From Paracamarosporium sp. OC-R06-R3 (lineage: Eukaryota > Ascomycota > Dothideomycetes > Pleosporales > Didymosphaeriaceae): a stretch of DNA of 64,000 nucleotides. Made by a program: the position numbers and the translations under genes. Shown in pieces: positions 35,324 through 46,355 of the stretch. The first letter of the stretch is position 1. Each line of letters begins with the position of its first letter. The notes beneath the pieces are model-generated. The model worked only from the letters and a program-made list of their open reading frames with translations, did no database searches and had not been told where the DNA came from. The stretch spans positions 62,001-126,000 of the forward strand of contig JACVRA010000285.1 in NCBI GenBank assembly GCA_019828545.1, written 5' to 3'.

Positions 35324-37183
35324 CTACGCAGCGACCTCCCTGCGCTCCTCGCGCACGACCTCCTTCCCGTCGAGGCCGATCTCGGCCGCAGCGTGCGCCT
35401 CGCGGTCCTCCTCGATGCGCTTCACGAGCTCCGTCACGCCGAAGAGATCGTCCATCTTCTCGAGGGACAGGCCCTTCGTCTCGGGGATCAGGAACCACAC
35501 GAAGAAGAACATGGAGAAGCAGAAGCAGGAGTAGATGAGGAAGGCGCTGGGATACTGTTAGCCTTGCACTTGACGGATTGGAATTCTGTGTGAGGACGGA
35601 GAGGGAGAGGAAAAGGGGAAGAGGAAAGAGACGGAGACTCACCCATAGCCATGCGCACCAACCGTAGCCATCATGTTGGGCGTCGCCCGCGCAACCACAA
35701 AGTTGAACAGCCATTGCGTTGCCGCCGCAATCGCCACGTTCAGCGACCGCAGCCGTGCCGCTGGAATCTCGCTCACGTAGATCCAGCACACTGGTCCCCA
35801 GCCCCACTGGAAGAAGCCTGCGAACAAGAAGATGCATACCAGCGCGAAGTACCCTGCCGGCGGCACGGGCTGGCCCGCAAGAGGAGGGCTGATGCGCACG
35901 TACAAGCCGATGTACATCATAGCGCAGCCCTGCGCGATGGACGTCCAGAGTAGGGACCTTCTGCGGCCGAGCGAGTCTGCTGCAAAGAGGAGGAACGCTG
36001 CGCAGGTCGTCATCTTTACGACACCGTAAATACCTGTTGCGAAGAGGTTGGTCGAGGTCCCGACGAGACCCAGGTTCTTGAAGATCTGCGGCGCGTAGTA
36101 GTTGATTGCGTTTGTGCCCGTCATCTGCTGGCAGATCATGAGGCCGATGGAGATCAGAGCGCGCTTACGGTTGCCGGGGATGGTGAACATCTCACGGAGG
36201 AGGTCGCCAAGGGACGCGCCGCCGATGAGCATGCGCTCGTGCTCGAGCTGGTCGCTGATGTCCTTGAGCTCGGCCTGGATGTACGGGTGTGTGGTGGGCA
36301 GGTTGCGGATGCGCGCGAGCACCTTCGTGGACTCTTCCCAGCGGTCGGCCTTTGCGAGCCATCGAGGGGATTCCTTGTTTAGCAACATGCACCCGACGAG
36401 CACGACGGCGGGCAGGGCTTGCAAAGCGAGAGGCACGATGTAGGTTGAATCGCCGTGGAGGTGCAGGATGGCGCCGTAGTTGACCCAGAAGGCGAGCATA
36501 GTTCCGGTTGCGATGAACAGCTGGTAGATACCTGTGAGACCACCGCGGATGGCGCGTGGTGCGTTTTCAGCGATATAGAGAGGGACGACCATGGAGGCGC
36601 CACCGACACCGACACCGGCGACGCAGCTGAAGGTCATCAGTTGAGTTGTTCACATCGGAGGGAGAATTACAGGGCATTGTACGTACCGACCGACATACAT
36701 GGAAGCGATGCTTCCGAAACTGCACGACTGGATCACGCATCCGACGACGGTGATCAAACCGTTCATGATCAAAGCCGTCTTCCGACCCCATCGATCCGCG
36801 ACCCAAGAAGCGAGGAAGCATCCGAAGAAACAGCCAGCCTGGAGGGTAGACGCAATGTTGGCGGACAGATCAGCGTTCTGCTTCTTGTGTGCCTCATCGG
36901 CGGGGAGGTTATATTTGCTGCACGAGCAGTGTCAGTTTGGCCAAGCGTGGGATGATCGAGGGAGATGGACATACGCCATGAACGCGGGCAGCGTCAAGAC
37001 ACCACCGATGGTGCCGATGTCGAAGCCGAAAAGCATGCCGCCGAAGCAGGCAGAGCAGGCCATCATGAAGGTACGCCAGCCATAGACTTCCGGCGGGTCC
37101 TCCTTCATGGCCTCATTCTTGATGACCTTGTAGAGGAAGCGCGCGCCGGGGCCGGCTGCGCTGTGGTCGATTGTGCTGGCCAT
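35324..37183 (-). CDS. MFS sugar porter family transporter
   Basis: Four exons (37183-36975, 36917-36687, 36626-35643, 35537-35324) give about 545 residues and twelve predicted helices. Family signatures are present: [20 protein letters not shown] (helix 1), [11 protein letters not shown] (loop 2-3), the PESPRWL equivalent [13 protein letters not shown] after helix 6, [20 protein letters not shown] (helix 7), [11 protein letters not shown] (loop 8-9), and [16 protein letters not shown] after helix 12. It imports a hexose, pentose or quinate-like substrate by proton symport at the plasma membrane; sequence alone does not decide which. The frames on either side of each intron join in phase. The C-terminal tail is charged, with several Glu/Arg runs. 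Confidence 0.93.
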
Positions 37184-38648
37184 GATGCGGGCTTGTCGAT
37201 GCTGAGTCGGATGAGAAACGTATGTTCAGCACCTGGCGAGGTATTAGTCGACAGGACCTCAAACAAGTTGAAATGGCGGGCTGCAACAGCATATCTCGAC
37301 GGGAGACGGGGATGTGGATACATACCTGATAAGGCTCGTGATGCTGCAAGAAGCTCAACGCTTGATGCCGTCTCAAGACAAAGCTCAAGAAGAAAACACC
37401 TCAGCGTTAATCAATCAGACAGACCCTCAACAAAGCGTCCCGACTCAGTGGAAAGGCACAGGAAAAAGCCTCGACTCACGGCCATGTTAGATTAAGATGC
37501 TCCCACCCGTATATACACGAAAACCACACTGGCCCAAGCGCTCGCGTCGCACGCAGGATCCATATTGGTGCCGTCCGACCGCCTCCTAGCCCAGCCCATC
37601 TCATCGACACCTCACCACTCCTGCTTCCCCAGACTGCCCAGCTCCCAGGCGCGACCTAATTCCTCCACTCAGACGGCTCCACCGCGCGGCCCAGGCGTTC
37701 CCCAGCTTTCACGTCCGCCGCCCACGGCGCGAATCAGTCTGCGGCGCGGCGCAGGCGGGGCCATGCCAGTGGTGGAGAAATGCAGCGTTCTCCTCCGGCA
37801 CGGCATTGCCAAGGGATGTTGTAGCGGGATGCTCACGCGCGCCCAGTAGTGAGGGCGTAGGCAGACTGGCGCAGCGCGGGCGTGGTTGGTGCGGCGGACG
37901 CTGGGAGGGAGTCGTGGTCCGGGGGTGGTGAAAGCTGGGGTAGGGGCCGCGCCTTTCCGGGACGGGCAAGCTTGGCCCCGTGCATTTATCCGTCAATTGT
38001 GGGCTGGCCGCTCGGGGGAGTGGAGGCCCCACCGCCGCCGACCTTTGTTTCTCCACTGAATCACTGCGATGGGGGCTAGGCCGTCCGAGGCTTCGAGACG
38101 CGAGATCGTCCTTCAGCCTGTTTGGGAGACGCTACGGGGAGGGAAACCTGGGGGCCCATATCAGCCGTAGGGTACTGCCCGAGTACACATGGCGCCGCGG
38201 TATGTATGCCTGTGTCCATGTATGCCGCCGTAACCAGACAGGTGCGCGATCCAGGCAAAATACACGTGCATATACGACACGCGCTGGATGCGAGGGCGGT
38301 AGAAGACGTCTAGAAAATGCCGTAGACGACGGCCAGACGTCGCATCTCGAGCGCCGCCACACTTCCTCCGATCCTACGTGCACGCTCTGCGGTTGGCTCT
38401 GACACGCGCGCTCAACACCAAGGACAGACCAGACGACGCAGTTAGTTGGCTGTGGAGAGCGACTGACTGTCGGCCTTTGCCTGCTGCGCGGCGTCTCGTT
38501 CGGCTCCTCGGTACAATACAGCACCACGCCTCCACGTACTTCTCGGGCGGCTTTTCCACGAAGCTCCCCAAACGCCACTTCGTGTTGCACAGAAGCTTAT
38601 CGCGACCTGCTCTTATCTGCCCATTACACCAAAACGAAACAAAATAAA
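37184..38648. other. Intergenic, divergent promoter region, 1.46 kb
   Basis: The MFS gene and the DUF2264 gene point away from each other. The stretch is GC-rich with many short antiparallel frames, none convincing. A possible 5'-UTR intron of the MFS gene (around 37230-37325) cannot be resolved. Confidence 0.45.
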
Positions 38649-40619
38649 ATGTCAGCAAAAGTCGCAAACGAAAACCGCTCTTTCCCCCTGCACCCCTTCC
38701 ACACCAACCCTCTGCACTCCCGCGATGATGTCGTTGCAGCCGTCGCCTCGCTGCTCGAGCCCCTCCATGCCGGCGCCTCCCCCCAGCATGCTATGGTAAA
38801 AGTTGGATCCACGGGGACCAGGTTCGATGAGACGGCTGCCCAGGTAGAAGGCTATGCGCGTCCACTATGGGGCCTTGCTCCGCTGCTCGCGGGCGGCAGC
38901 AGCTATGCAGGCACAGACAAGTTCGTTGCGGGCCTCGTCGCGGGGACGGATCCCTTGAGTGAAGAGTTCTGGGGCTTCATGGAGGACCAGGACCAGCGCA
39001 TGGTGGAGGCGTGTCCGATAGGGTACACGCTTGCGATTGCGAACGAGCACTTCTGGGACCCGCTTACGGAGGAGCAAAAGAAGAATGTAGAGACATGGCT
39101 GGGTAGTATGAACGACAAGGACATGCCCAATACGAATTGGCTGTGGTTCCGCGTGTTTGCCAACCTGGGGCTTGCGAAGAACGGCGCCAAGTGGTCGAAA
39201 GAGAGATTGGAAGCGGATATCAAGCAGCTCAATACGTTTTACCGCGGCGACGGCTGGTCAAATGATGGGCCTGAGGGGTATCGTCAGATGGATTACTACT
39301 CTGGGTCCTTCGCAATACAGTATCTGCAGCTGCTGTATGCGAAGTTGGCCGCGGATAGCGATCCTACGCAGGCAGAAGAGTACAAGAGTCGGGCCCGCCA
39401 GTACGCCCTCGACTTCGTGCACTACTTCGACGCGGAAGGACGGGCCGTCACGTTCGGTCGGTCGCTCACGTACCGCTGGGCGATGGTCGCTTTCTGGGGC
39501 GCAGTGGCCTTCGCCGACGTAGAGCTGCCGGACCCGCTCTCCTGGGGCGTCGTGAAAGGCATCTGGCTGCGTAACCTGCGGTGGTGGACCACGCAGACGG
39601 ATATCTTCCAGCCTAACGGCATGCTCAGCATCGGGTACTCGTACCCAAACACCTATCTCGCAGAGAACTACAACTCCCCGGGCTCCCCCTACTGGTGCAT
39701 GCTCGCTTTCGCGCCCCTCGCCCAGCCGCAATCCCACCCCTTCTGGTCCTCAAAAGAAGAACCACACCCCTTTGCTACCACCAGCATAGCCAGGCCGCTC
39801 CCGCATCCCCGACACATCGCGGTCCGCAGCGGCGGGCACTCGTTCCTGCTCTCGAGCGGCCAATCCTGCCACTACGCGCTGAAAAACACACAAGCCAAGT
39901 ACGGCAAGTTCGCATACAGCTCGGCCTTCGCATACAGCGTATCCACAGGGTCCTACACTCTAGAACAATTCGTGCCCGAGTCCTCCCTCGCACTGTCTGA
40001 CGACAACGGCGAGCTCTGGAAGATGCGCCGCGCGCACAACGGCGACTCAGAAATCGAGTCCCACGACGGGACCCCCGTCCTCGTCTCCAGCATGAAGCCC
40101 TGGCCGGATGTAGACGTAACCACGTACCTCATCCCGCCCGCGGAGGCCACGCCAAACTGGCACATCCGCGCGCACCGCGTGCGTACAAGCCGCGACATCC
40201 TGACCGCGGAGGGCGCATGGGCGGTCTACGGGTGCCGCGCGGCAGACGGGCGCAACCTCGTCGAGCTAAACGGGTCCATCAAGCTCGACGAGTCGCTCTC
40301 CGAAGGCGCAGCCACGACGTCCACAAGCGCATTCGCGGCCTCGCGCTCCGGCGCCGTCGGCATCGCCGACCTCGTGCACCACGACCGCCCCGGACACATC
40401 CTCCTCGCCGACGCGAATTCCAATCTCGTCGAGGCCCGCAGCGTCCTGCCTGTTGTGCAGAAGGAGCTTGCCGCGGGGTCTACGACGTGGTTTGTCACGG
40501 CCGTGTATGCCATGCCTGCGAGTGTGGAGGGGTGGGAGGCGAAGTGGAAGGCGGGGTGGGAGGCGAGGCCGGGGGTGCCGCGGTGGTTGGGGAGTAAGGT
40601 TCAGGGGCGGTGGGATTAG
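38649..40619 (+). CDS. DUF2264 domain protein
   Basis: A single frame of 656 residues starts at [12 protein letters not shown]. The N-terminal ~370 residues carry the DUF2264 pattern: [84 protein letters not shown] and [17 protein letters not shown]. This is an alpha/alpha-barrel fold like that of glycan lyases and unsaturated-glucuronyl hydrolases. The C-terminal part is beta-rich ([38 protein letters not shown]). The family is thought to act on polysaccharide, but no activity is established for fungal members. No signal peptide is present, so a cytosolic location is more likely. No introns are needed. Confidence 0.85.
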   Translation: MSAKVANENRSFPLHPFHTNPLHSRDDVVAAVASLLEPLHAGASPQHAMVKVGSTGTRFDETAAQVEGYARPLWGLAPLLAGGSSYAGTDKFVAGLVAGTDPLSEEFWGFMEDQDQRMVEACPIGYTLAIANEHFWDPLTEEQKKNVETWLGSMNDKDMPNTNWLWFRVFANLGLAKNGAKWSKERLEADIKQLNTFYRGDGWSNDGPEGYRQMDYYSGSFAIQYLQLLYAKLAADSDPTQAEEYKSRARQYALDFVHYFDAEGRAVTFGRSLTYRWAMVAFWGAVAFADVELPDPLSWGVVKGIWLRNLRWWTTQTDIFQPNGMLSIGYSYPNTYLAENYNSPGSPYWCMLAFAPLAQPQSHPFWSSKEEPHPFATTSIARPLPHPRHIAVRSGGHSFLLSSGQSCHYALKNTQAKYGKFAYSSAFAYSVSTGSYTLEQFVPESSLALSDDNGELWKMRRAHNGDSEIESHDGTPVLVSSMKPWPDVDVTTYLIPPAEATPNWHIRAHRVRTSRDILTAEGAWAVYGCRAADGRNLVELNGSIKLDESLSEGAATTSTSAFAASRSGAVGIADLVHHDRPGHILLADANSNLVEARSVLPVVQKELAAGSTTWFVTAVYAMPASVEGWEAKWKAGWEARPGVPRWLGSKVQGRWD

Positions 40620-40970
40620 GACTTGTGTGTGTGGGGATGGAGATGGAGGTGGGGATTAGGGGAAGGGGAGAAGAAGGGAAGAAGGGGGGGGGGATGAGTA
40701 AGAAGTCGATGGGATGGCCAAGAGCAAAGATAAATAAGCAGCAGTCACCAAAAGAAATGACAAAAAGTCTTCAAGCAATCACCACAAACAAGCAACGCAC
40801 CAAGTATCATCGAAGATAATTCAACCTCGCTAGCATCGCACGCACGCACGCACCGTCCAAAGTGTGGGGTATCTTAAAGTACACGTAAAAAGTACATCCA
40901 TCCATCCATGCTCTCTGCATCCGCCCGCTCGCCCGCTAGGCCTCCATCCATCCACCAGGGCGGACGCGCC

Positions 40971-40996
40971 CAGCTCCAGCTCCAGCTCCAGTCCAC
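40971..40996. repeat. CAGCTC hexamer repeat
   Basis: Four copies of a six-base unit lie in the 3' intergenic stretch. Confidence 0.8.
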
Positions 40997-41216
40997 TCCG
41001 CTCCACTCCACATCCCCGCCGCATATATATAGAATCTCCAACATGCACCTACCCACCAGCCAGCCAGCCATCTAGCCAATCAGCCAGCAGCGCAGATCCA
41101 AACATAAACATTAGGGGACCAAACAGCGAGGGGGCCATCGTAGGTGCAGCGCGAGCATGCACGGCCGGTATGTAAGTAAGTATGTACATTTACATTACAT
41201 AGGAGAACGAGACAAG

Positions 41217-41241
41217 AAGGAAGGAAGGAAGGAAGGAAGAG
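41217..41241. repeat. (AAGG)n microsatellite
   Basis: About six copies of a four-base unit occur in non-coding DNA downstream of both flanking genes. Confidence 0.85.
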
Positions 41242-41487
41242 AGGGAGGAAAGAAGGTCGTGTAGAACGTCGGATCGAGGTCTGGCTCGCCGGGTGCGCCG
41301 GGGAAAAAAAAAGAGAGGGATACGGCTAGCCGTCCAGCCGTGATGTGTATGATGTGGAAACGCCGAGCCGGAGAACGCCGTGTGCGAGTGGTGTGAACGA
41401 GCAAGGAAATGGAGAGGAAGGGAAAGGAAAGGAAAGTGAATAGTATGGTAGTGTATGTTATGCTCTCTCTTGCTACGAGAGTGTTTG

Positions 41488-43542
41488 TCATGCAGGTGAT
41501 GCGAGCGGGGAGATCAAGCCCTGCAGGCCAGACGAGATGTGCTTCATTCCGTCGATGTCGATGCCGCTGTCGCGGTCCGCAGCCAACAGCGGGGAATCGG
41601 GGTCCAGCGGGTTTGATTCGCGATGCGGGGGGCTCCAGGGGCTGAGCAGGCCCTTTGATTCCTCGTCTTGGTCGTCGTCGGGCCGCTCTTCGGAGTTGAG
41701 CACGCGGCCGCCGAGCTGCACGTCGCTGACGTGGACCTGGTATGCGAGCGCCTTCTGGCCGTCCTTGATGAGCTCCTCGGTCCAGTTCAGGCAGCGCTTC
41801 AGGCTCTGGTTCATCTTCTGGCTGTCGACGAGGAGCTCGCGGTGTTTCGTGAGGTCCAGTCGCAGCCGCTTCTCGTCGCGAAGCCGGTGCGCGGCGTCGC
41901 GTTCTGCGAGTGCGCTCTCGCTCATGATGCTCTCGTCAAACGAGGAATCGCTGTATTCCTCTGGCTCCGGCTCGTCTGGCTCCTGCTCTTGCTCCTCTTC
42001 CTCGGACATGTCTGACAAGTCGCCTACTTCGGACATGCCGATGGCGGAGAATTCTTCCAAGTTCGACACTGGGGCCGTCGAGAAACGGCCAGCGCGGCTC
42101 ATGCGTCGGAATCGGCGCAGCTCCGCCTTCTGCTTGCGCATCTCCCTTTCGAGAGATCGATTGATGGCCAGCAGAGAGTTGTTGCTGATCTCAAGATCGA
42201 GCACTTTTCGCTCGCGGCGTGCGTTCGCGGCCAGCTCGTTCATGTGTTCTAGCATGCTCTTCCCTGCTGGGCCTAGCTTGGTAGGACTGCCAGCATTGGG
42301 AGAGGGCAGGCCCGACAATGCTGCTGCGGGTTCCGGTTCGGATGCTACGCTCTCAGGGAGCGAACTGGTGCTCACGACTCGTTTCTCATTGTGGAACAAT
42401 TTCTCAATGTGAAGCGGACTAGGCGCCATATGAGCTTGGTCATGGGACGGCACTCTTTTCAGCGAGTGTGCAGAGTCGATAGAGCTAAGACTCGCGCTTT
42501 TGGCATGGCCGAAGCGAACAGCCGACGATGCGGCGCTCGGTCGTCGTGTCGGTGTATCGGTTGCCACATCGGAGTTGTGGGATCCAGAAATGATGGACAG
42601 GGCTGAATTTCTGCTATGGAGGTTGGGTCTGATGACCTGGGACGCTCCCTTCCGGTATGAGAGGTGTATATTCTCTTTGGCGGGGGAAGGTGGACGCAAG
42701 GAATGATGGCTCTCTGCAGGGTAGGTATGGGACCAAGATTCGGGCGACGCTGAATTTGGCGGAGGGGTCAATATTGGCGGGCTATCCCTGCTGTCCGATA
42801 GTGAATCTGCGTGGAAGAATTTGCTTTCCGTTTGCAGCCTTCCTACAGCAGACAGCGGCGGAGACGGCACAGTGGGTGAGCGGACATCTGCATCCTGTTC
42901 GCCGTTGGCATAGAAGAAGACAGGTGCCTTTTTCTGCGGCTGCTGGTGGTGCTGCTGGTGGTGCTGTGGCTCTGGGGTGCGGGCGTCGTTGGCATGAAAG
43001 AACATGGGCGACGCAGAAGCGCCCCGTGCCCCGCTTGGCTCTGGAGCATGGTTGTATATGTTGGATAGAGGGAGCCTCGGTGTAGATGTGATGTTGTGAT
43101 TGTTTCCTGCGACCAAGCTTCTTGGCCGCCTCTGGGCACCTATCGCATTGGGTCCGTATCCGCCGTTGGCGTAGCCATTGGCGTGGTCTTTCTGCGAGTA
43201 TTCGACGGTGGAGGGCGGGCGGGAGACGGTCGGGGTGGTGGAAGGCGTGCCGTTCGGGGTTGAGTTTGCACTGCCTGTGCCGACGCGTGATTTTCTCGAC
43301 GACGAGCGTGGCGTGACATTGCTGCTGATGAAGGCCTTCACCGGCGTGACATCCTCGTGCACCGCCGAGTTCACCCGCGGAGTCGTGCCGGCAGCGCTGC
43401 GAGGGGTGCGGCTAGCGGGCGCGGAGGTGGCCGAGACGGAGGGTGCGAGTCGAGGGGCAACGGGTGTCTTTGCAGTGCGCGAGGTAGCGAGGGCGGGCTT
43501 CAGCGGCCGCGACGTGTTTGTGGTTGTGCGGTCTATGGGCAT
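41488..43542 (-). CDS. Coiled-coil, Ser/Pro-rich protein, possibly spindle-pole related
   Basis: One frame encodes 684 residues from MPIDRTTTNTSR. The same frame is open 119 codons further upstream, but that part lacks protein character and reaches into the divergent promoter. The N-terminal 400 residues are disordered and Ser/Pro/His-rich, with three short repeats of the type FFHANDART, FFYANGEQD and KFFHADSLSD. Around residues 450-520 a helical segment reads ARRERKVLDLEISNNSLLAI followed by NRSLEREMRKQKAELRRFRR, a heptad-like coiled coil. An acidic patch follows, then a second helix (LTKHRELLVDSQKMNQSLKR). A cut12-like spindle pole role is a guess from the coiled-coil pattern; I do not recognise the family with certainty. 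Confidence 0.7.
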   Translation of the reverse strand: MPIDRTTTNTSRPLKPALATSRTAKTPVAPRLAPSVSATSAPASRTPRSAAGTTPRVNSAVHEDVTPVKAFISSNVTPRSSSRKSRVGTGSANSTPNGTPSTTPTVSRPPSTVEYSQKDHANGYANGGYGPNAIGAQRRPRSLVAGNNHNITSTPRLPLSNIYNHAPEPSGARGASASPMFFHANDARTPEPQHHQQHHQQPQKKAPVFFYANGEQDADVRSPTVPSPPLSAVGRLQTESKFFHADSLSDSRDSPPILTPPPNSASPESWSHTYPAESHHSLRPPSPAKENIHLSYRKGASQVIRPNLHSRNSALSIISGSHNSDVATDTPTRRPSAASSAVRFGHAKSASLSSIDSAHSLKRVPSHDQAHMAPSPLHIEKLFHNEKRVVSTSSLPESVASEPEPAAALSGLPSPNAGSPTKLGPAGKSMLEHMNELAANARRERKVLDLEISNNSLLAINRSLEREMRKQKAELRRFRRMSRAGRFSTAPVSNLEEFSAIGMSEVGDLSDMSEEEEQEQEPDEPEPEEYSDSSFDESIMSESALAERDAAHRLRDEKRLRLDLTKHRELLVDSQKMNQSLKRCLNWTEELIKDGQKALAYQVHVSDVQLGGRVLNSEERPDDDQDEESKGLLSPWSPPHRESNPLDPDSPLLAADRDSGIDIDGMKHISSGLQGLISPLASPA

Positions 43543-43940
43543 GGTCCCCGGTGGTGGTGAACGATCAGGGAGTAAATCGGTGGGTTCGAGGGGTGGGCAT
43601 GGCCAGAAGAGGCGGCAATGGGCGGTTGCTGGGGCGGCTGCGTGTTGTTGACGTCTGGTGTGGGCGGCGACGGCGGCGGTGAAACGGCCAAAGCAGCGCG
43701 GGCTGGCGTGTTTGAGGGCTGCAGTCACAGCGGCTTCGGGGTCCAGTGGAGCAAAGGAGCAGCGCCCATGGTGAGGCGGTGACGGGGCCTGTGAGGGGTT
43801 TTCGGATCTCGTCTCCCTGTTGTTGTGGCCATGACATCTTGAGGCCCCATCGCGGCTCGAGCCTGGCCTGATTAGCCCGAAACACCCGTAGCGCGTCATT
43901 CACTAATGAGCTATTCATCTCTCGTGACTCCACATGTACT
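43543..43940. promoter_or_regulatory. Divergent promoter, coiled-coil protein / DNA polymerase kappa
   Basis: A gap of 398 bp separates two outward-facing start codons. No specific operator could be recognised. Confidence 0.45.
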
Positions 43941-45947
43941 ATGAACAGCTCACCCGTGCCTGATGCCCTTTCACCACCCACCCTCGATGCGCCCACAGAG
44001 GCCTCGGCTTCGCTCGGCTCCAATGTGACCCCCGACGGCGCTCCCATGCCTCCACCTGCTCCCGAACCGTCCCTCGATGCCACGACGCGTCCGCAGCCCT
44101 CGCGCACCCCGTCCGACGAGCACGACAGCCTCAAGTACCACCTCTTGGGCCCCTCGCTCACAAAAGCCGGCCAGGACAGCGTGGACCAGCAGAAGGTGTC
44201 CGAGATCATATACAATGCCTCCAAGGGCAGCAAGTTCTTCAACAACGAAGAGGTCAAGGACCGCGTCTTGACGGACAAGATCACCAGGATTCTAGCAAAG
44301 AAACGCCAGCTGGACAAGGTGAACCTGAGCACCGAGCTGCGGCGCGCAGATGACTATCTCGCAGAGCTCGAGTTGGGCAGGGACCTCGGCCAGGTCGTCG
44401 TCCATATTGATTGCGATGCCTTCTATGCCGCAGTGGAGGAGCTCGACAGGCCTGAGCTCAGAGACGTGCCCATGGCAGTCGGCAAAGGCGTCCTCACCAC
44501 TTGCAATTATCACGCGCGAAAATTTGGCTGTCGCTCCGGCATGGCCGGTTTTGTGGCCATGAAACTGTGCCCCCAGCTCATATGCGTGCCCATGAATTTT
44601 GCAAAGTACTCGGCCAAGGCAGAGGAGGTACGCGCAGTCCTTGCCCAGTACGACCCACGCTTCGAAAGCGCAAGCTGTGACGAAGCCTATTTGAACCTTA
44701 CCCAATACTGCGATGAACATCACATGGAGCCGGAAGATGCTGTCAGCCAGCTCCGGGCCGAAGTGCACGAGAAGACCAAAATAACAGTATCAGCGGGCAT
44801 TGCCGCAAACGCCAAGCTCGCAAAGATCTGCAGCAACAAGAACAAGCCGAACGGGCAGTTTTATCTCCCTCGAGACAGGCAGACCATCATGGATTTCATG
44901 AAGGCGTTACCTACGCGTAAAGTCAACGGTATTGGGCGCGTGTTTGAGCGAGAACTCGATGCAATTGGCATCAAGACGTGTGGAGACATCTACGCTCATA
45001 GGGCCTACTTATCTTCTCTTTTTGGCCAGAAAGCGTTTCAGTTTCTTATGCAGTGCTACCTGGGGCTCGGCAGGACTCAAATACAACCAGCCGAGGACTA
45101 CGAGCGGAAGAGCGTCGGTACCGAGACGACGTTCAGGGATCTTGGTTCCCCGGATAGCCTACGGCAGAAGTTGCGGGATATTTCCGAAGAGCTGGAGGGC
45201 GATTTGAAACGCACGGAATTCAAGGGACGTACCTTGTGCATCAAAATCAAGCTACACACATACGAAGTTTACACACGGCAAACGACACCCCCGTTCGCTG
45301 TTCAGCGTGCAGACGATCTGTACAAATACAGCCTGCCCATGTTAGAGAAGCTCATGAAAGAGATGCCGAACTTGAAACTCCGTCTCATGGGATTGCGAGT
45401 CACGCATATTGTCAGCACAAAGAAGCCCGGTATCGACTTCTTCGGTCGACAACGGGCGTTGAACACTTCAAAGCCGACTGCACGGAGCGATCGCAAAGAC
45501 AAGGACGACGAATGGGAAACATGGCCTGAAGAAGAGTTCGAGGAGGCTGCTCGACGGGAGCGCAACGACGAGATGAACGAGTTGGAGAAACTCTCGCAGG
45601 AGTACGAGGAGCAGGAAAAAGCTGGTAACGATACATCGATACGGGAACCTGAAGCCATCCAGGAAGAACCGTGGACATGTCCTATTTGCACGCTCCCGCA
45701 AACCCCGGACGACGCGACTTTCAACGCCCACATTGATTACTGCCTCTCGCGGCAGACAATCAAGGAGGCTGTCAAGGACACAGCGCCGTCGCCAACCTTG
45801 TCAAAACCGCATCTCATCCCTTCTAAACACCCTCCGACCAAAACTAAGGGGAAGCGAGGTCGTCCGAAGAACGAACAGGGAGGCTTGGACGAGAAGACAC
45901 GCGAGAAGCGTCGGGCCTTCTTCACGATGCCGGCGGGGTCGTCGTGA
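43941..45947 (+). CDS. DNA polymerase kappa (Y-family translesion polymerase)
   Basis: An intronless frame of 668 residues. After a disordered N-terminus come the kappa-specific N-clasp (LTKAGQDSVDQQKVSEIIYN, SKGSKFFNNEE) and the catalytic palm with metal-binding acidic residues in VVVHIDCDAFYAAVEEL (about residue 155) and FESASCDEAYLNL (about 245). Next are YxxR-type contacts in NYHARKFGCRSGMAG, the HhH region KVNGIGRVFERELDAIGI and the little-finger domain starting YERKSVGTETTF. Near residue 579 a zinc finger CPICTLP...H...C resembles the ubiquitin-binding UBZ finger that recruits Y-family enzymes to ubiquitylated PCNA. The C-terminal KTKGKRGRPKNEQ is basic, like an AT-hook or nuclear signal. 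It acts in the nucleus, bypassing bulky and minor-groove lesions. Confidence 0.96.
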   Translation: MNSSPVPDALSPPTLDAPTEASASLGSNVTPDGAPMPPPAPEPSLDATTRPQPSRTPSDEHDSLKYHLLGPSLTKAGQDSVDQQKVSEIIYNASKGSKFFNNEEVKDRVLTDKITRILAKKRQLDKVNLSTELRRADDYLAELELGRDLGQVVVHIDCDAFYAAVEELDRPELRDVPMAVGKGVLTTCNYHARKFGCRSGMAGFVAMKLCPQLICVPMNFAKYSAKAEEVRAVLAQYDPRFESASCDEAYLNLTQYCDEHHMEPEDAVSQLRAEVHEKTKITVSAGIAANAKLAKICSNKNKPNGQFYLPRDRQTIMDFMKALPTRKVNGIGRVFERELDAIGIKTCGDIYAHRAYLSSLFGQKAFQFLMQCYLGLGRTQIQPAEDYERKSVGTETTFRDLGSPDSLRQKLRDISEELEGDLKRTEFKGRTLCIKIKLHTYEVYTRQTTPPFAVQRADDLYKYSLPMLEKLMKEMPNLKLRLMGLRVTHIVSTKKPGIDFFGRQRALNTSKPTARSDRKDKDDEWETWPEEEFEEAARRERNDEMNELEKLSQEYEEQEKAGNDTSIREPEAIQEEPWTCPICTLPQTPDDATFNAHIDYCLSRQTIKEAVKDTAPSPTLSKPHLIPSKHPPTKTKGKRGRPKNEQGGLDEKTREKRRAFFTMPAGSS

Positions 45948-46355
45948 CGGGCTTGGTAGATAGAAATCCTACATAGACGAGTTGAGAATCCAAATCCCAT
46001 GACACCCCTGTGGACACGGAATTGAGAAATGTTGCCGCGGAACGACAAACGAGACCGCTGTGTTCCTAATTGGACAAAACGTCTAGCGTGCGTAGAGTAC
46101 TTCCTAATATCAGCCGCAATCCAGGGTCCATACGCCGCTTGCTTGGAACAGTTAGTTGAATCGTAGACCGTACAGGAAGCCCCTGATACAAAGGTACGTT
46201 AGCGCTGATGAGGGTTAGGATATTGCCCGCAGATCGTCTTACCTCAGCGGTTCAATGGACTAGCCAGTGATTGGTGTAGATAGCCGACTATGCTATTTAA
46301 CATCAAGATAACCTTAAACCTGTTCAGTTCTGTTAATGCTAATCGCTCTGTCAGA
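45948..46355. other. Intergenic, 0.4 kb
   Basis: This is a 3' flank followed by the AT-rich promoter side of the acyl-CoA ligase gene. Nothing else was recognised. Confidence 0.5.

Larger units (their letters stand above)
40620..41487. other. Intergenic between convergent genes, rich in simple repeats
   Basis: This 0.87-kb stretch holds G-rich runs, CATC repeats near 40895, CAGCTC repeats near 40971 and AAGG repeats near 41217. No gene is seen. Confidence 0.6.

Noticed and set aside
41537..42412. A 291-codon plus-strand open frame
   Set aside because: It is antisense to the coiled-coil protein and has a Ser/Arg-rich shadow composition with no domain.
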